Positions 9,537 through 18,620 of a stretch of DNA of 64,000 nt are shown in pieces (the stretch's first letter is position 1; the number at the start of each line of letters is the position of its first letter). The translations under genes and the position numbers were made by a program. The notes under the pieces are model-generated. The model was not told where the DNA came from, did not search any database, and saw only the letters and a list, made by a program, of their open reading frames with translations. The DNA is from Enterobacteriaceae bacterium RIT693 (GTDB lineage Bacteria; Pseudomonadota; Gammaproteobacteria; Enterobacterales; Enterobacteriaceae). Location of the stretch: assembly GCA_009668225.1 (NCBI GenBank), contig WJYK01000009.1, forward strand, positions 62,001 through 126,000, read 5' to 3'.

Positions 9537-9625
9537 CCCCTCACCCCCAGCCCTCTACCCACGGTGGCGAGGGAGAAAACCTCTACGACAATCCCCGCGG
9601 AACGCACACCCCAGGGCTGAGGGGG
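9537..9625. repeat. GC-rich imperfect inverted repeat (same type as 14306-14415)
   Basis: Starts CCCCTCACCCCCAGCCCTCT and ends with an inverted partner (CCCCAGGGCTGAGGGGG on this strand). Similar C-rich/G-rich arms bound the element between lysR and lysA. It lies just after the MFS gene and may also act as its terminator. Confidence 0.55.
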
Positions 9626-10067
9626 AAATCGCTTGTTTTTGAGGTGAGGAGGCGCAGGTTTCTTCACGAGTGAACACGCTTTCCTCTCCAGGAGACTCCA
9701 TCACGCGTTCTCTCTTTTTCCCTCAATGATAATTAACATTTACCCAGCATTCGCTTAATTTTCTCAACGTTTCCGCGAGAGCACATCGTTTAAACCCGCG
9801 TATTCTCTGGCCCGCCCGGCAGGAAAGGTGCGCTGGATCTCATTTCTATTTCTCGAAAAAAAGCAAACCTCAATATTGAGCGGTTGTTTTTAGGATTATT
9901 CTTGGGAATAATGATGGAAAAGTTCTGTTTCTTGAAAGCCACGCGCGGCCTGATGATGTGTGGTATTAAATATCAGTAATTAAATTGTTGCTATTTTGGC
10001 TCTGTGTACAATCCATTAATTCCATCACGGAATTATTTCACCTGGCACCTATTATGAGTTCGTTAAC
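9626..10067. other. Non-coding gap before the Wzz gene
   Basis: About 440 bases, increasingly AT-rich toward the right, with no supported reading frame. It presumably carries the promoter of the following wzz gene. I see no clear operator or repeat here. Confidence 0.4.
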
Positions 10068-11189
10068 ATGTCAGCAATTGAATTAAAGAACGCCCCCACG
10101 GAAGGTATACGTGCTTTCCCTCTGGTTCCTGAAACGAATCAGGAAATTGATTTGATCGATCTGCTGGGCACGTTATACGCAGCAAAAAAAACGATTATTA
10201 TTTCCACGCTCTCTGCCGCATTGGCTGGGCTGGTATTTAGCTTCATGCTGCCTCAGAAGTGGTCAAGCCAGGCCGTTGTCACTCCACCGGAAGCGTCTCA
10301 ACTGATTGAACTTCGTCGCGCAATGGTTGAACTGACCGTACTGGATGTTGCAACGAATGTTGACGCAGAACATGTTTATCTAAATTTCCTCAAAGATTTT
10401 GATTCTCAGGCGCTGCGTGAAGAATATTTGGCCAATTCTGACTATGTAAAACAGCTGGTTAGTGCTGAAAATGCGGATGATAAAGTAAAATTACACCGGG
10501 CTATTCAGGAAACCTCCGCGAAATTCAAAGCGGTGAATAATGCCGATCCAAAACTTGCAAATGCGACCTCCTGGTCTTCATGGTCTTTGAGCTTTATCGG
10601 GCCAAATGCTGAGGAATCCCGTGATGTGTTGGACGGCTATATCCGCTTTATTACTCAGCGAGTCAATCAGGACACCGTTCAGAATTTACGCTACGCGGTT
10701 GAATTAAAGCGTTCGGTGGAGAAAGATAAACTGCAGCTGGATAAGATAAATCTTGAAAACCAGCATAAAGTGAATATCCAACGTCTTGGGTACTCGCTGG
10801 AAGTGGCCAACGCTGCGGGAATTAAAAAACCGGTATACAGCAATGGTCAGGCTGTTAAAGATGATCCTGATTATTCGGTGGCACTGGGCGCTGACGGGCT
10901 CGCTGAAAAACTGAAGATCGAGTCTTCGCTTAAGGACGTGTCGGAATTAAACGCCAGCGTTCAAAATCGTGAGTACTATTTAACTAAGCTGGCGCAGGTT
11001 AAGGTTAATGATGTTGACTTTCAGCCCTTCCGCTATCAAATGACCCCTTCTTTGCCATTAAGAAAGGAAGGCCCGGGGAAATCTGCCATTATCGTTCTGA
11101 CCGCCTTAGTTGGCCTGATGGGCGCCTGCGGCTTTGTACTGCTGCGTAATATCGTTTCTGGCAGAAAGCGAAAACTGGAAGTTGTTTAA
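10068..11189 (+). CDS. fepE: Wzz/FepE-type O-antigen chain-length regulator
   Basis: Polysaccharide co-polymerase of the inner membrane that sets O-antigen length. The 373 residues fit the FepE type (377 in E. coli) better than the shorter WzzB (about 325). Visible features: N-terminal [19 protein letters not shown] leading into TM1 ([15 protein letters not shown]), a long periplasmic coiled-coil region, and a C-terminal TM2 ([20 protein letters not shown]) followed by a basic tail. The proline-rich segment before TM2 ([19 protein letters not shown]) is characteristic. It is not beside other O-antigen genes or the fep cluster where E. coli fepE lies, so the symbol is a family assignment. Confidence 0.8.
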   Translation: MSAIELKNAPTEGIRAFPLVPETNQEIDLIDLLGTLYAAKKTIIISTLSAALAGLVFSFMLPQKWSSQAVVTPPEASQLIELRRAMVELTVLDVATNVDAEHVYLNFLKDFDSQALREEYLANSDYVKQLVSAENADDKVKLHRAIQETSAKFKAVNNADPKLANATSWSSWSLSFIGPNAEESRDVLDGYIRFITQRVNQDTVQNLRYAVELKRSVEKDKLQLDKINLENQHKVNIQRLGYSLEVANAAGIKKPVYSNGQAVKDDPDYSVALGADGLAEKLKIESSLKDVSELNASVQNREYYLTKLAQVKVNDVDFQPFRYQMTPSLPLRKEGPGKSAIIVLTALVGLMGACGFVLLRNIVSGRKRKLEVV

Positions 11190-11210
11190 ACCTGATATGC
11201 TGCAGACTCA

Positions 11211-11235
11211 AGCCTCCTGATGGAGGCTTTTTTAT
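11211..11235 (+). terminator. Rho-independent terminator after the wzz gene
   Basis: Stem AGCCTCC / GGAGGCT with a four-base loop, followed by a T-run (TTTTTTATT). Confidence 0.9.
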
Positions 11236-11284
11236 TGCCAGAATACGGGTTATAACCGGAGGGAAACAGAAAAAGGGGATAATG

Positions 11285-11983
11285 ATGAAAACGATTGGGC
11301 TACTGGGCGGCATGAGCTGGGAATCGACCATTCCCTACTACCGGTTAATCAACGAAGGAATTAAGCAACGCCTGGGCGGGCTGCACTCGGCTAAAATCGT
11401 GCTGCACAGCGTTGATTTTCAAGAGATAGAAGCCTGCCAGTCCTCCGGCGAGTGGGACAAAGCCGGTGAGATCCTGGCCGACGCGGCGCTTGGGTTACAA
11501 AAGGCCGGAGCCGAAGGGATTGTGCTGTGTACTAACACCATGCATAAAGTAGCGAAGCACATTGAATCCCGCTGTGCGTTACCGTTTCTGCATATCGCCG
11601 ACGCGACCGGGCGCGTGATTGCAGCTCAGGGGGCAAACCAGGTCGCTCTGTTGGGAACGCGCTACACCATGGAGCAGGATTTTTATCGTGGCCGCCTGCA
11701 GGAGCAGTTCGGTATCCGTTCCATTATCCCCGATGAGTCACAGCGCCAGCGTATTAACCAGATTATTTTTGATGAGCTGTGCCTCGGCGTGATTAACCCG
11801 GACTCAAAGCGCTACTACCAGCAGGTGATTCAGGCGCTACAGGCGCTCGGCGCAGAAGGGGTTATTTTCGGCTGTACCGAAATTGGTCTGCTGCTTGGTC
11901 AGCAGGACTGTCCGCTGCCGGTGTTCGACACCGCCGCGATTCACGCCGCCGATGCAGTTCGCTTTATGTGCGGTGAAGAATAA
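11285..11983 (+). CDS. ygeA: Amino-acid racemase of the Asp/Glu racemase family (YgeA/RacX)
   Basis: Broad-specificity amino-acid racemase (232 residues; E. coli YgeA 230). The two catalytic cysteines of the fold are visible in VLCTNTMHK and [10 protein letters not shown]. The N-terminus [20 protein letters not shown] is the family signature. Of two consecutive ATG codons, the second (11285) has the better spacing to AAGGGG. In E. coli ygeA sits beside lysR-lysA; here an MFS gene has been placed between ygeA and lysR. Confidence 0.93.
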   Translation: MKTIGLLGGMSWESTIPYYRLINEGIKQRLGGLHSAKIVLHSVDFQEIEACQSSGEWDKAGEILADAALGLQKAGAEGIVLCTNTMHKVAKHIESRCALPFLHIADATGRVIAAQGANQVALLGTRYTMEQDFYRGRLQEQFGIRSIIPDESQRQRINQIIFDELCLGVINPDSKRYYQQVIQALQALGAEGVIFGCTEIGLLLGQQDCPLPVFDTAAIHAADAVRFMCGEE

Positions 11984-12186
11984 TCATTTTTCTTTTTTCA
12001 TCAATGAATTAAAGAACATCCTCACTTTGTCCCCATACCGTGCCGGGTCATGTCCGGCCGGATATGTGTTATAAATTTGTTATGTAGCGCACATTATTCT
12101 AAAAAGCTGCTCCTCTGAAACCCTCACACTGCGGGTGATTGCATCGCGCAATGGCCCTTCATCATATCTGCAACCGGAGTTATACA

Positions 12187-13353
12187 ATGCCTGTTTCCTT
12201 ACTGGCGCTGGCGATGAGTGCGTTTGCCATCGGCACGACGGAGTTCGTCATTATGGGGCTGCTGCCTGAAGTGGCGGGGGACCTGAATGTGTCAATCCCC
12301 GTCGCTGGCTGGCTCATCAGCGGCTATGCGCTGGGGGTTGCCATTGGTGCACCGATTATGGCGCTGCTCACGGCCCGTTTGCCGCGTAAGCTGTCGTTAA
12401 TCCTGCTGATGGTGATTTTTATCGTTGGCAACCTGCTATGTGCCCTTGCGCTTAGCTACCATTTCCTGATGCTCGCGCGCGTTATTACGGCGCTGTGCCA
12501 CGGTGCGTTCTTCGGGATTGGTGCGGTAGTGGCGGCAAGCCTCGTACCCGCCGGACGTAAAGCATCGGCGGTGGCGCTGATGTTCACCGGCTTAACCCTG
12601 GCTAATGTGCTGGGCGTGCCTATTGGTACCTGGTTTGGGCAGCTTTATGGCTGGCGCGCGACTTTCTGGGGCGTGGCCGTTATTGGGGTTATTGCGTTCC
12701 TCGCGCTGGTTGTCAGCCTGCCGTCGCAGAAGGATGAAGAGGCCACCGACCTGAAAAGCGAAATCAAGGCGCTAGCGCACGGCAAGCTTTGGCTGTCTCT
12801 CAGCATGACAGTGTTCTTCTCTGCCGCGATGTTTGCCCTGTTCAGCTATGTGGCGCCGATGCTGCTGCAGGTCACCGGGATCACGCCGAGGGGCGTGAGC
12901 TGGACGTTGTTCCTGATTGGCGCGGGGCTAACGGTGGGGAACATTCTCGGTGGGCGACTGGCGGACTGGCGCGTGTCTGTTAGCCTGATTCTTAGTTTTA
13001 GCCTGATTGCCGTCTTCTCGCTGTTGTTCCGCTGGACCAGCCACGGAGCATGGCTTGCGGAAATTACGCTGTTCCTGTGGGCGATGGCGGCGTTCGCCAC
13101 CGTGCCTGCTCTGCAAATCAACGTGGTATTGCACGGTAAAGAAGCGCCAAATCTGGTTTCAACGCTGAATATTGCCGCTTTTAACGTGGGTAACGCGCTG
13201 GGAGCCTGGGTTGGCGGCACGGTGATTGAGCGTGGTTACGGCCTGACGGCGGTGCCGGTGGCGGCGGCCGGCCTGGCGGTTATCGGGTTGATTATCTGCC
13301 TGATTAACTTCAGCAGCGGTTCCGGTCACCAGCAGCCGTTGACGGAGCAGTAA
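12187..13353 (+). CDS. MFS transporter, DHA1 family (YdhP/AraJ-like)
   Basis: Inner-membrane exporter-type permease of 388 residues. The N-terminus FAIGTTEFVIMGLLPEVAGD is typical of the AraJ/YdhP branch, and other blocks (SIPVAGWLISGYALGVAIGA, CHGAFFGIGAVVAASLVP, AFNVGNALGAWVGG) match it. ATG 12187 is preceded by GGAG; an in-frame start at 12139 would add residues that no family member needs. It is absent from the E. coli ygeA-lysR junction, so it is an accessory insertion. It ends one base before the opposing lysR. The substrate is unknown. Confidence 0.85.
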   Translation: MPVSLLALAMSAFAIGTTEFVIMGLLPEVAGDLNVSIPVAGWLISGYALGVAIGAPIMALLTARLPRKLSLILLMVIFIVGNLLCALALSYHFLMLARVITALCHGAFFGIGAVVAASLVPAGRKASAVALMFTGLTLANVLGVPIGTWFGQLYGWRATFWGVAVIGVIAFLALVVSLPSQKDEEATDLKSEIKALAHGKLWLSLSMTVFFSAAMFALFSYVAPMLLQVTGITPRGVSWTLFLIGAGLTVGNILGGRLADWRVSVSLILSFSLIAVFSLLFRWTSHGAWLAEITLFLWAMAAFATVPALQINVVLHGKEAPNLVSTLNIAAFNVGNALGAWVGGTVIERGYGLTAVPVAAAGLAVIGLIICLINFSSGSGHQQPLTEQ

Positions 13354-13354
13354 G

Positions 13355-14278
13355 CTAGCGGTTGAGTAGCGCGCTCAGTGGGTCGCTATACAGATGCATA
13401 CTGCGCTGTAGGTGGTCGCTGAACGCGCTGACCAGCGCAGAAGCCGGGCGGTGCAGAGGCCTGATCAAGCTTACGGTAAAAGGCACCGTCACGCTGAATC
13501 TGCGCACCACGACGCCCCGCTCGTGATAATCCAGCGCGGTCAGTGGGTTAACGATCGACACGCCGACACCCGCCTGAACCATCGCACAGACGGAGGCGGC
13601 GCTGTGGGTTTCAACGACCATTCTTCGCTTCACATCGTGTTCCTGAAACAGCGAGTCCAGCAGCTGGCGATAGCTGTCGGTGCGCGACAGGCTGATGTAA
13701 TTCTCTCCGGCAAAATCCTTCGGCGTCAGCTCTGCCTTTTCGGCTAACGGGTGTCCGGCGGGCAGCACGCACACTTCATTCAGGGTTAACAGCGTCTGAC
13801 GTTCGGTACCGGCGGGCGTGGTCACGTTTTCCGTTAGTCCCAGGTCGTGGCGCTGGGCGGAGAGCCACTCTTCCAGCAGCGGTGACTCCTGCGGCACGAT
13901 GTTCAGGCTGAGATCCGGGTAACGGGCAAGAAAAGGCTGCATCAGGCGCGGTAAAAACGATTGTGAAAACACCGGCAGGCAGGCGATGGACAGTTCTCCC
14001 TGGCGGAATTCGCGCAGACTTTCTGCCGCATTAATAATGCGATCCAGTCCGTACCATGAGCGCTGAACCTCTTCAAACAGACGCAGTCCCTGAACCGTGG
14101 GGTAAAGCCGACCGCGGCTGCGCTCGAAGAGCTGCAGGCCGATGAGTTTTTCAAAACGGGCCAGCTCCCGGCTGACCGTGGGCTGAGAGGTGTGCAGCAG
14201 CCCGGCGGCCTCAGTGAGGTTGCCAGCCGTCATCACGGCGTGAAAAATTTCGATATGGCGCAGGTTGATGGCTGGCAT
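13355..14278 (-). CDS. lysR: Transcriptional activator LysR of lysA
   Basis: Founding member of the LysR family; activates the divergent lysA when diaminopimelate is present. The N-terminal winged HTH (NLRHIEIFHAVMTAGNLTEA; HTSQPTVSRELARFEKLIG) is nearly identical to E. coli LysR. The effector domain keeps ACLPVFSQSFLPRLMQPFLA, VPQESPLLEEWLSAQRHD and GENYISLSRTDSYRQLLDS. Length 307 versus 311 in E. coli; the shortage is at the C-terminus. Divergence from lysA supports the assignment. Confidence 0.96.
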   Translation of the reverse strand: MPAINLRHIEIFHAVMTAGNLTEAAGLLHTSQPTVSRELARFEKLIGLQLFERSRGRLYPTVQGLRLFEEVQRSWYGLDRIINAAESLREFRQGELSIACLPVFSQSFLPRLMQPFLARYPDLSLNIVPQESPLLEEWLSAQRHDLGLTENVTTPAGTERQTLLTLNEVCVLPAGHPLAEKAELTPKDFAGENYISLSRTDSYRQLLDSLFQEHDVKRRMVVETHSAASVCAMVQAGVGVSIVNPLTALDYHERGVVVRRFSVTVPFTVSLIRPLHRPASALVSAFSDHLQRSMHLYSDPLSALLNR

Positions 14279-14305
14279 GGTTTTTGTCCGCTGGCATTGT
14301 TTTAA

Positions 14306-14415
14306 CCCTCACCCCGGCCCTCTCACTGGAAGGGCGAGGGGGAAACCAGCCCTGTTGAGGAGGAGGGGGTATGAACTGTCCCCTCTCCCCTCTGGGGAGA
14401 GGGTTAGGGTGAGGG
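14306..14415. repeat. 110-bp inverted-repeat element in the lysR-lysA control region
   Basis: Terminal arms of 19 bases (14306-14324 and 14397-14415) match as inverted repeats at 16 of 19 positions. The right half also contains a perfect 10-bp hairpin (CCCTCTCCCC / GGGGAGAGGG, 14381-14403). A related but shorter element lies at 9537-9625. It sits in the divergent promoter region. Confidence 0.8.
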
Positions 14416-14525
14416 GATAATGCCTAAACCATATCATATTTGAATAGACTCGCGAGAAAACGATATTTTTTATCCCTTAGTCTCTGTGGCGTAATAGGGA
14501 AAATGAAAGTTACCCGGAGTTCACT

Positions 14526-15788
14526 ATGCCACGCTCGCTGCACGAGACCACCACCGCGCTGAATGCGCAAAACCTGCTGACCCTGCCTGCCGAATTCGGC
14601 TGCCCGGTATGGGTCTATGACGCTGAAATTATTCGCCAGCAGATTGCTCAGCTGCGTCAGTTTGATGTGATCCGCTTCGCCCAGAAGGCGTGCTCGAATA
14701 TTCATATCTTAACGCTGATGCGTGAGCAGGGCGTGAAAGTGGATTCGGTGTCGCAGGGAGAAATCGAGCGTGCGCTGGCGGCGGGCTATAAGCCGCTGGA
14801 AAATCCGGACGATATCGTCTTTACCGCCGACGTGATTGATAACGCCACGCTGGCGCTGGTGGCCGAGCAGAAAATTCCGGTCAACATCGGGTCTGTGGAT
14901 ATGCTTCATCAGCTCGGTGAAGTGTCGCCGGGGCACCGCGTTTGGCTGCGCATTAACCCGGGCTTCGGCCACGGGCACAGCCAGAAAACCAACACCGGCG
15001 GTGAAAACAGCAAGCACGGTATCTGGCTGAGCGATATGCCAAAAGCGCTGGAAGCAATGCAGCGTTACGGCATCCACCTGGTGGGTATTCATATGCATAT
15101 TGGCTCAGGCGTGGATTATGGTCATCTTGAGCAGGTATGTGGCGCGATGGTGCAGCAGGTTGTTGATTTCGGTCAGGATCTTGAGGCTATTTCGGCCGGC
15201 GGTGGGTTGTCTATCCCATATCGCGAAGGTGAAGAAACCATCGACACCGGTCATTACTACGGGCTGTGGAATGCTGCACGTGAAAAGATCGCTGCTCATC
15301 TCGGGCACCCGGTGAAGCTGGAGATAGAGCCAGGGCGTTTCCTGGTGGCTGAAGCCGGCGTGCTGGTTTCGCAGGTGCGCGCGGTGAAAGATATGGGATC
15401 CCGTCACTTTGTGCTGATCGATGCCGGTTTTAACGATCTTATGCGTCCTTCCATGTACGGCAGCTACCATCACATTTCCGCGCTGGCAGGAGATGGCCGC
15501 GACCTTGTATCGCTGCCGCCGGTGGAAACCGTGGTAGCCGGGCCGCTTTGCGAGTCCGGGGACGTGTTTACCCAGCAGGAAGGTGGCAAGGTTGAAACCC
15601 GGCTGCTGCCGCCGGTTAAACCGGGCGACTACCTGGTGCTGCATGATACCGGCGCTTATGGGGCTTCGATGTCGTCAAACTACAATAGCCGCCCGCTGCT
15701 GCCGGAAGTGCTGTTTGACAACGGCAGCGCACGTCTGATTCGCCGCCGCCAGACGATTCAGGAGCTGCTGGCGCTCGAGCTACTTTGA
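14526..15788 (+). CDS. lysA: Diaminopimelate decarboxylase
   Basis: Last step of lysine synthesis: meso-diaminopimelate to lysine and CO2, PLP dependent. The 420 residues equal E. coli LysA. Lys54 (IRFAQKAC) binds PLP. Phosphate- and substrate-binding blocks HMHIGSGVD, SAGGGLSIPY, EIEPGRFLVAEAG and the C-terminal GPLCESGDVF with the subunit-crossing cysteine are present. A GGAGTTC precedes the start by a few bases. It is divergent from its activator lysR; the 3' end overlaps the opposing LacI-family gene by 9 bases. Confidence 0.97.
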   Translation: MPRSLHETTTALNAQNLLTLPAEFGCPVWVYDAEIIRQQIAQLRQFDVIRFAQKACSNIHILTLMREQGVKVDSVSQGEIERALAAGYKPLENPDDIVFTADVIDNATLALVAEQKIPVNIGSVDMLHQLGEVSPGHRVWLRINPGFGHGHSQKTNTGGENSKHGIWLSDMPKALEAMQRYGIHLVGIHMHIGSGVDYGHLEQVCGAMVQQVVDFGQDLEAISAGGGLSIPYREGEETIDTGHYYGLWNAAREKIAAHLGHPVKLEIEPGRFLVAEAGVLVSQVRAVKDMGSRHFVLIDAGFNDLMRPSMYGSYHHISALAGDGRDLVSLPPVETVVAGPLCESGDVFTQQEGGKVETRLLPPVKPGDYLVLHDTGAYGASMSSNYNSRPLLPEVLFDNGSARLIRRRQTIQELLALELL

Positions 15789-16811
15789 TACCTTTCTTCC
15801 GGCCTCAAACCAGGGGCCGGGAGCGACGGAATCCCTCAGCACCAGGGTACCCACAAACGGCGGGATCGGCTCTAACGGCTCGCCGCTGGCGAGCTTAATG
15901 GCCTGATCGATAGCGGTAATAATCATGTTGTCGATGGGCAGATAGACGGATGATAACGCGGGCTCCAGCCACTGTGCGCTTGGCGCATCATCAAAGCCAA
16001 ACAGCGAAATATCCTGCGGAATGCGAATACCGGCCTGGTGCAGCGCCTTGGATGCACCCAGCGCCATGTCGTCGTTACAGGAGAACAGGGCGCTGAATGT
16101 CACGCCGCTGGTAAGCAGCTCCTGGCACAGATGGTGCCCTTCGGTCATGCTGGAATCGCCGTACTTCACCCGGTTTTCATCCCACGCAATCCCATGTTTT
16201 TGCAGCGCTTTTCGGTAGCCCATCAGGCGTGCCTTGCCGGTAGGCGTGGAGATAGGCACGGTAATGCAGGCTATCTCTCTGTGCCCCTGCTGAATCAGAT
16301 ATTCGGTTGCCTGGAAGGCGGCATCCTGCTGCTCAAAGAAGACACAGCGCTCACGCGCCAGGGGAACATCCCGGTTAATCACCACCAGCGGCACCTGGAT
16401 GGTGTTCATCAGCGACATTAGCGCCCGCTCGCTCATAAAGCGGGTATAAAGAACGATGGCGTCGCAATGCCTGTCCGCCAGCATCTGCACGGCGTCCAGC
16501 TCTTTTTCCGGCGTATCGTGGCCGTCGGTCACAATTAGCTGCTTGCCGTAGAACTCTGTGCGGCGTGAAGCCTGCTGCAGGAGACGCCCAAAGTAAAAGC
16601 CATCGAAGGTGGAGACAACCAGCCCGATACTGTTACTGCTGCGGTTGGCAAGCGATCGTGCCAGAAAGTTAGGCTTATAGCCCAGCTCTTCCATGGCCTT
16701 AAACACCTGTTCACGGGTGCTTGCTTTAACCTGTCCGGTGCCGTTTAACACGCGAGATACCGTCGCTTTGGAAACCCCTGCGCGTAACGAGACATCTAAC
16801 ATTGTTACCAT
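15780..16811 (-). CDS. LacI-family repressor, AscG-like
   Basis: Sugar-responsive DNA-binding repressor type: N-terminal HTH plus hinge (LDVSLRAGVSKATVSRVLNG), then a periplasmic-binding-protein-like sensor (LFSCNDDMALGASKALHQAG, ISLFGFDDAPSAQWLEPALS). Length 343. It most resembles the AscG branch, but no glycoside or PTS genes are adjacent, so target and ligand are unknown. ATG at 16811 is preceded by AAGGAAACA; a second in-frame ATG follows three codons later. It is absent from the E. coli lysA-galR junction and therefore accessory here. Confidence 0.88.
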   Translation of the reverse strand: MVTMLDVSLRAGVSKATVSRVLNGTGQVKASTREQVFKAMEELGYKPNFLARSLANRSSNSIGLVVSTFDGFYFGRLLQQASRRTEFYGKQLIVTDGHDTPEKELDAVQMLADRHCDAIVLYTRFMSERALMSLMNTIQVPLVVINRDVPLARERCVFFEQQDAAFQATEYLIQQGHREIACITVPISTPTGKARLMGYRKALQKHGIAWDENRVKYGDSSMTEGHHLCQELLTSGVTFSALFSCNDDMALGASKALHQAGIRIPQDISLFGFDDAPSAQWLEPALSSVYLPIDNMIITAIDQAIKLASGEPLEPIPPFVGTLVLRDSVAPGPWFEAGRKVSK

Positions 16812-16958
16812 TGTTTCCTTCCCGATCTGGACGCTGTCGCGATTTTCCAGCAGTTTATCACAGGTGTTTGGCGCGCAAGCGGCCTTGCCGTTTCGCCATG
16901 CAAATTGGCGTACCAGATCACGCTTTCAGAATGTGGTGAGGATTTTTAGGAGTATATC

Positions 16959-17411
16959 GTGGTGAAAATTGTTCCGTTATACCAGGCATCTCAGCACGCT
17001 GAACAGGTGACGGATTGGCTGTGGCAGGCATTTGGTAGTGCGGAAAGTAGAGACTTTTTTGCGGCTATTGTCGCAAACAGCCAGCGGGAAGGTGAAATGC
17101 CTCTAACCTTCATTGCGCTGGAGGACGAGAAACCGCTCGGCACCGTCGGCCTGTGGCGTTGTGACCTGATTAGCCGCCAGGATCTTTGGCCTTGGCTTGC
17201 GGCGCTCTATATTGATGAAGGCCAGCGCGGGAAAGGGCTGGGAGAGCGGCTCCAGCGGCACGTTGTGGATTACGCCCGTGGCCTTGGTTTTGAGTCTTTA
17301 TTCCTGTATTCAACCTGTAAAGCTTATTATGAACGATTTGGCTGGCAGTATATCGGCGATGGGCTGGACTATCCGGCACAGCCCGTTCATCTTTACCGGT
17401 TCATGCTTTAG
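16959..17411 (+). CDS. GNAT-family N-acetyltransferase
   Basis: Small acetyl-CoA-dependent acetyltransferase of 150 residues. Motif A is LYIDEGQRGKGLGERLQRHV (Q/R-x-x-G-x-G), and the C-terminal beta strand/helix YSTCKAYYERFGWQYIGDG is typical of GNAT enzymes acting on small molecules or proteins. It starts with GTG at 16959 (another GTG follows) behind AGGAG. It is divergent from the LacI-family gene across 147 bases and overlaps the opposing galR end by 4 bases. The substrate cannot be inferred. Confidence 0.85.
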   Translation: MVKIVPLYQASQHAEQVTDWLWQAFGSAESRDFFAAIVANSQREGEMPLTFIALEDEKPLGTVGLWRCDLISRQDLWPWLAALYIDEGQRGKGLGERLQRHVVDYARGLGFESLFLYSTCKAYYERFGWQYIGDGLDYPAQPVHLYRFML

Positions 17412-18418
17412 CTGCTTTCGCCCGGAGACACCACCGAGTGGCGGCGCACCAGCGTTGGGCTGAACATGTGGGTAATGTCCGGCAGGGGCAGGTTTTCAGC
17501 CAGCGCCAGCGCCAGTTCGGCGGCCTGCGTTGCCATGGTGACAATCGGGTAGCGTACCGTGGTCAGCTTCGGGCGCACATAGCGCGAAATCAGCACGTCA
17601 TCAAAGCCAATCAGCGATATTTCACCCGGTACATCGATACCGTTATCGTTCAGCACGCCCATTGCCCCTGCGGCCATCGAATCGTTATAACAGGCCACGG
17701 CGGTGAAGTTTTTGCCACGCCCCAGCAGCTCCGTCAGGGCCTGCTCGCCGCCGCTTTCATCGGGTTCGCCAAAGGTCACCAGGCGTTCGCTAATCGGAAT
17801 ATTGTGTTCGCGCAGCGCATCGTAATAGCCCTGCAGGCGGTCTTCCGCATCGGATATCTGATGGTTCGAACAAATGTAGCCGATTCGGGTATGGCCCTGC
17901 TGAATCAAATGACGGGTGGCAAGCCAGGCGCCGTAGCGGTCGTCCAGCGCAACGCAGCGCTGCTCAAACCCTGGAACAATGCGGTTGATGAGCACCATGC
18001 CGGGGATTTGTTTCATCAGCGAAATGAGCTCCTCATCAGGGAGTTTTTTGGCGTGAACGACCAACGCCGCGCTGCGGTGGCGAATAAGCTGTTCGATGGC
18101 CTGACGCTCTTTTTGTTCGCTGTGGTAGCCGTTGCCGATCAGCAGGAAGTTGCCGGTGCGGTAGGCCACCTGTTCAACGGCTTTCACCATGGCGCCAAAG
18201 AAAGGGTCGGAAACGTCACCCACGATCAGGCCAATGGTTTCAGTGGCTTGTTGGGCGAGCGCACGCGCGTTGGCATTAGGGTGATAGTTTAGCGCTTCCA
18301 TGGCGCTGTTCACCGCCAGCTTCGATGCATCGCTGGCTTTCGGGGAGTGATTAATTACGCGGGATACCGTGGCGACAGATACACCAGCAAGCCGAGCCAC
18401 ATCCTTAATAGTCGCCAT
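17408..18418 (-). CDS. galR: Galactose operon repressor GalR
   Basis: Represses the gal genes and is released by galactose. Starts MATIKDVARLAGVSVATVSR exactly like E. coli GalR; blocks such as PKASDASKLAV, GDVSDPFFGAMVKAVEQVAY, ALDDRYGAWLATRHLIQQGH and IGFDDVLISRYVRP are conserved. At 336 residues it is seven shorter than E. coli, because of a shorter C-terminal tail after RRHSV. The position next to omrB/omrA and aas is the same as in E. coli. Confidence 0.96.
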   Translation of the reverse strand: MATIKDVARLAGVSVATVSRVINHSPKASDASKLAVNSAMEALNYHPNANARALAQQATETIGLIVGDVSDPFFGAMVKAVEQVAYRTGNFLLIGNGYHSEQKERQAIEQLIRHRSAALVVHAKKLPDEELISLMKQIPGMVLINRIVPGFEQRCVALDDRYGAWLATRHLIQQGHTRIGYICSNHQISDAEDRLQGYYDALREHNIPISERLVTFGEPDESGGEQALTELLGRGKNFTAVACYNDSMAAGAMGVLNDNGIDVPGEISLIGFDDVLISRYVRPKLTTVRYPIVTMATQAAELALALAENLPLPDITHMFSPTLVRRHSVVSPGESS

Positions 18419-18436
18419 GAAATACCTTTCTGTTAG

Positions 18437-18452
18437 GGGTAATCGTTTACAC
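18437..18452 (-). promoter_or_regulatory. Candidate GalR/GalS operator upstream of galR
   Basis: Reads GTGTAAACGATTACCC on the minus strand, close to the known gal operator GTGTAAACGATTCCAC. It lies about 20 bases upstream of the galR start, so it would suit autoregulation. Confidence 0.6.
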
Positions 18453-18539
18453 AGCGTTTAGTGTTACGGAAATCCCTGATGACTGCAAGGCAACAACTGC
18501 TGGATATATCGCAAACTGGAACAAAATCAACGCGAAAGC

Positions 18540-18554
18540 GTGTAACGGTTACAC
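18540..18554. promoter_or_regulatory. 15-bp palindrome GTGTAACGGTTACAC in the galR-omrB gap
   Basis: Half-sites GTGTAAC and GTTACAC flank a single central base. The half-sites are gal-operator-like, but the spacing is one base shorter than the usual 16-bp LacI-family site. It could be a second operator for GalR/GalS or a site for another regulator. Confidence 0.4.
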
Positions 18555-18620
18555 CTGTCTCAGCAGGTTGCCTCTTTTTAGTGCATGTTGCGGATTTTTA
18601 AACGTTTCTGCTCAAATCTT

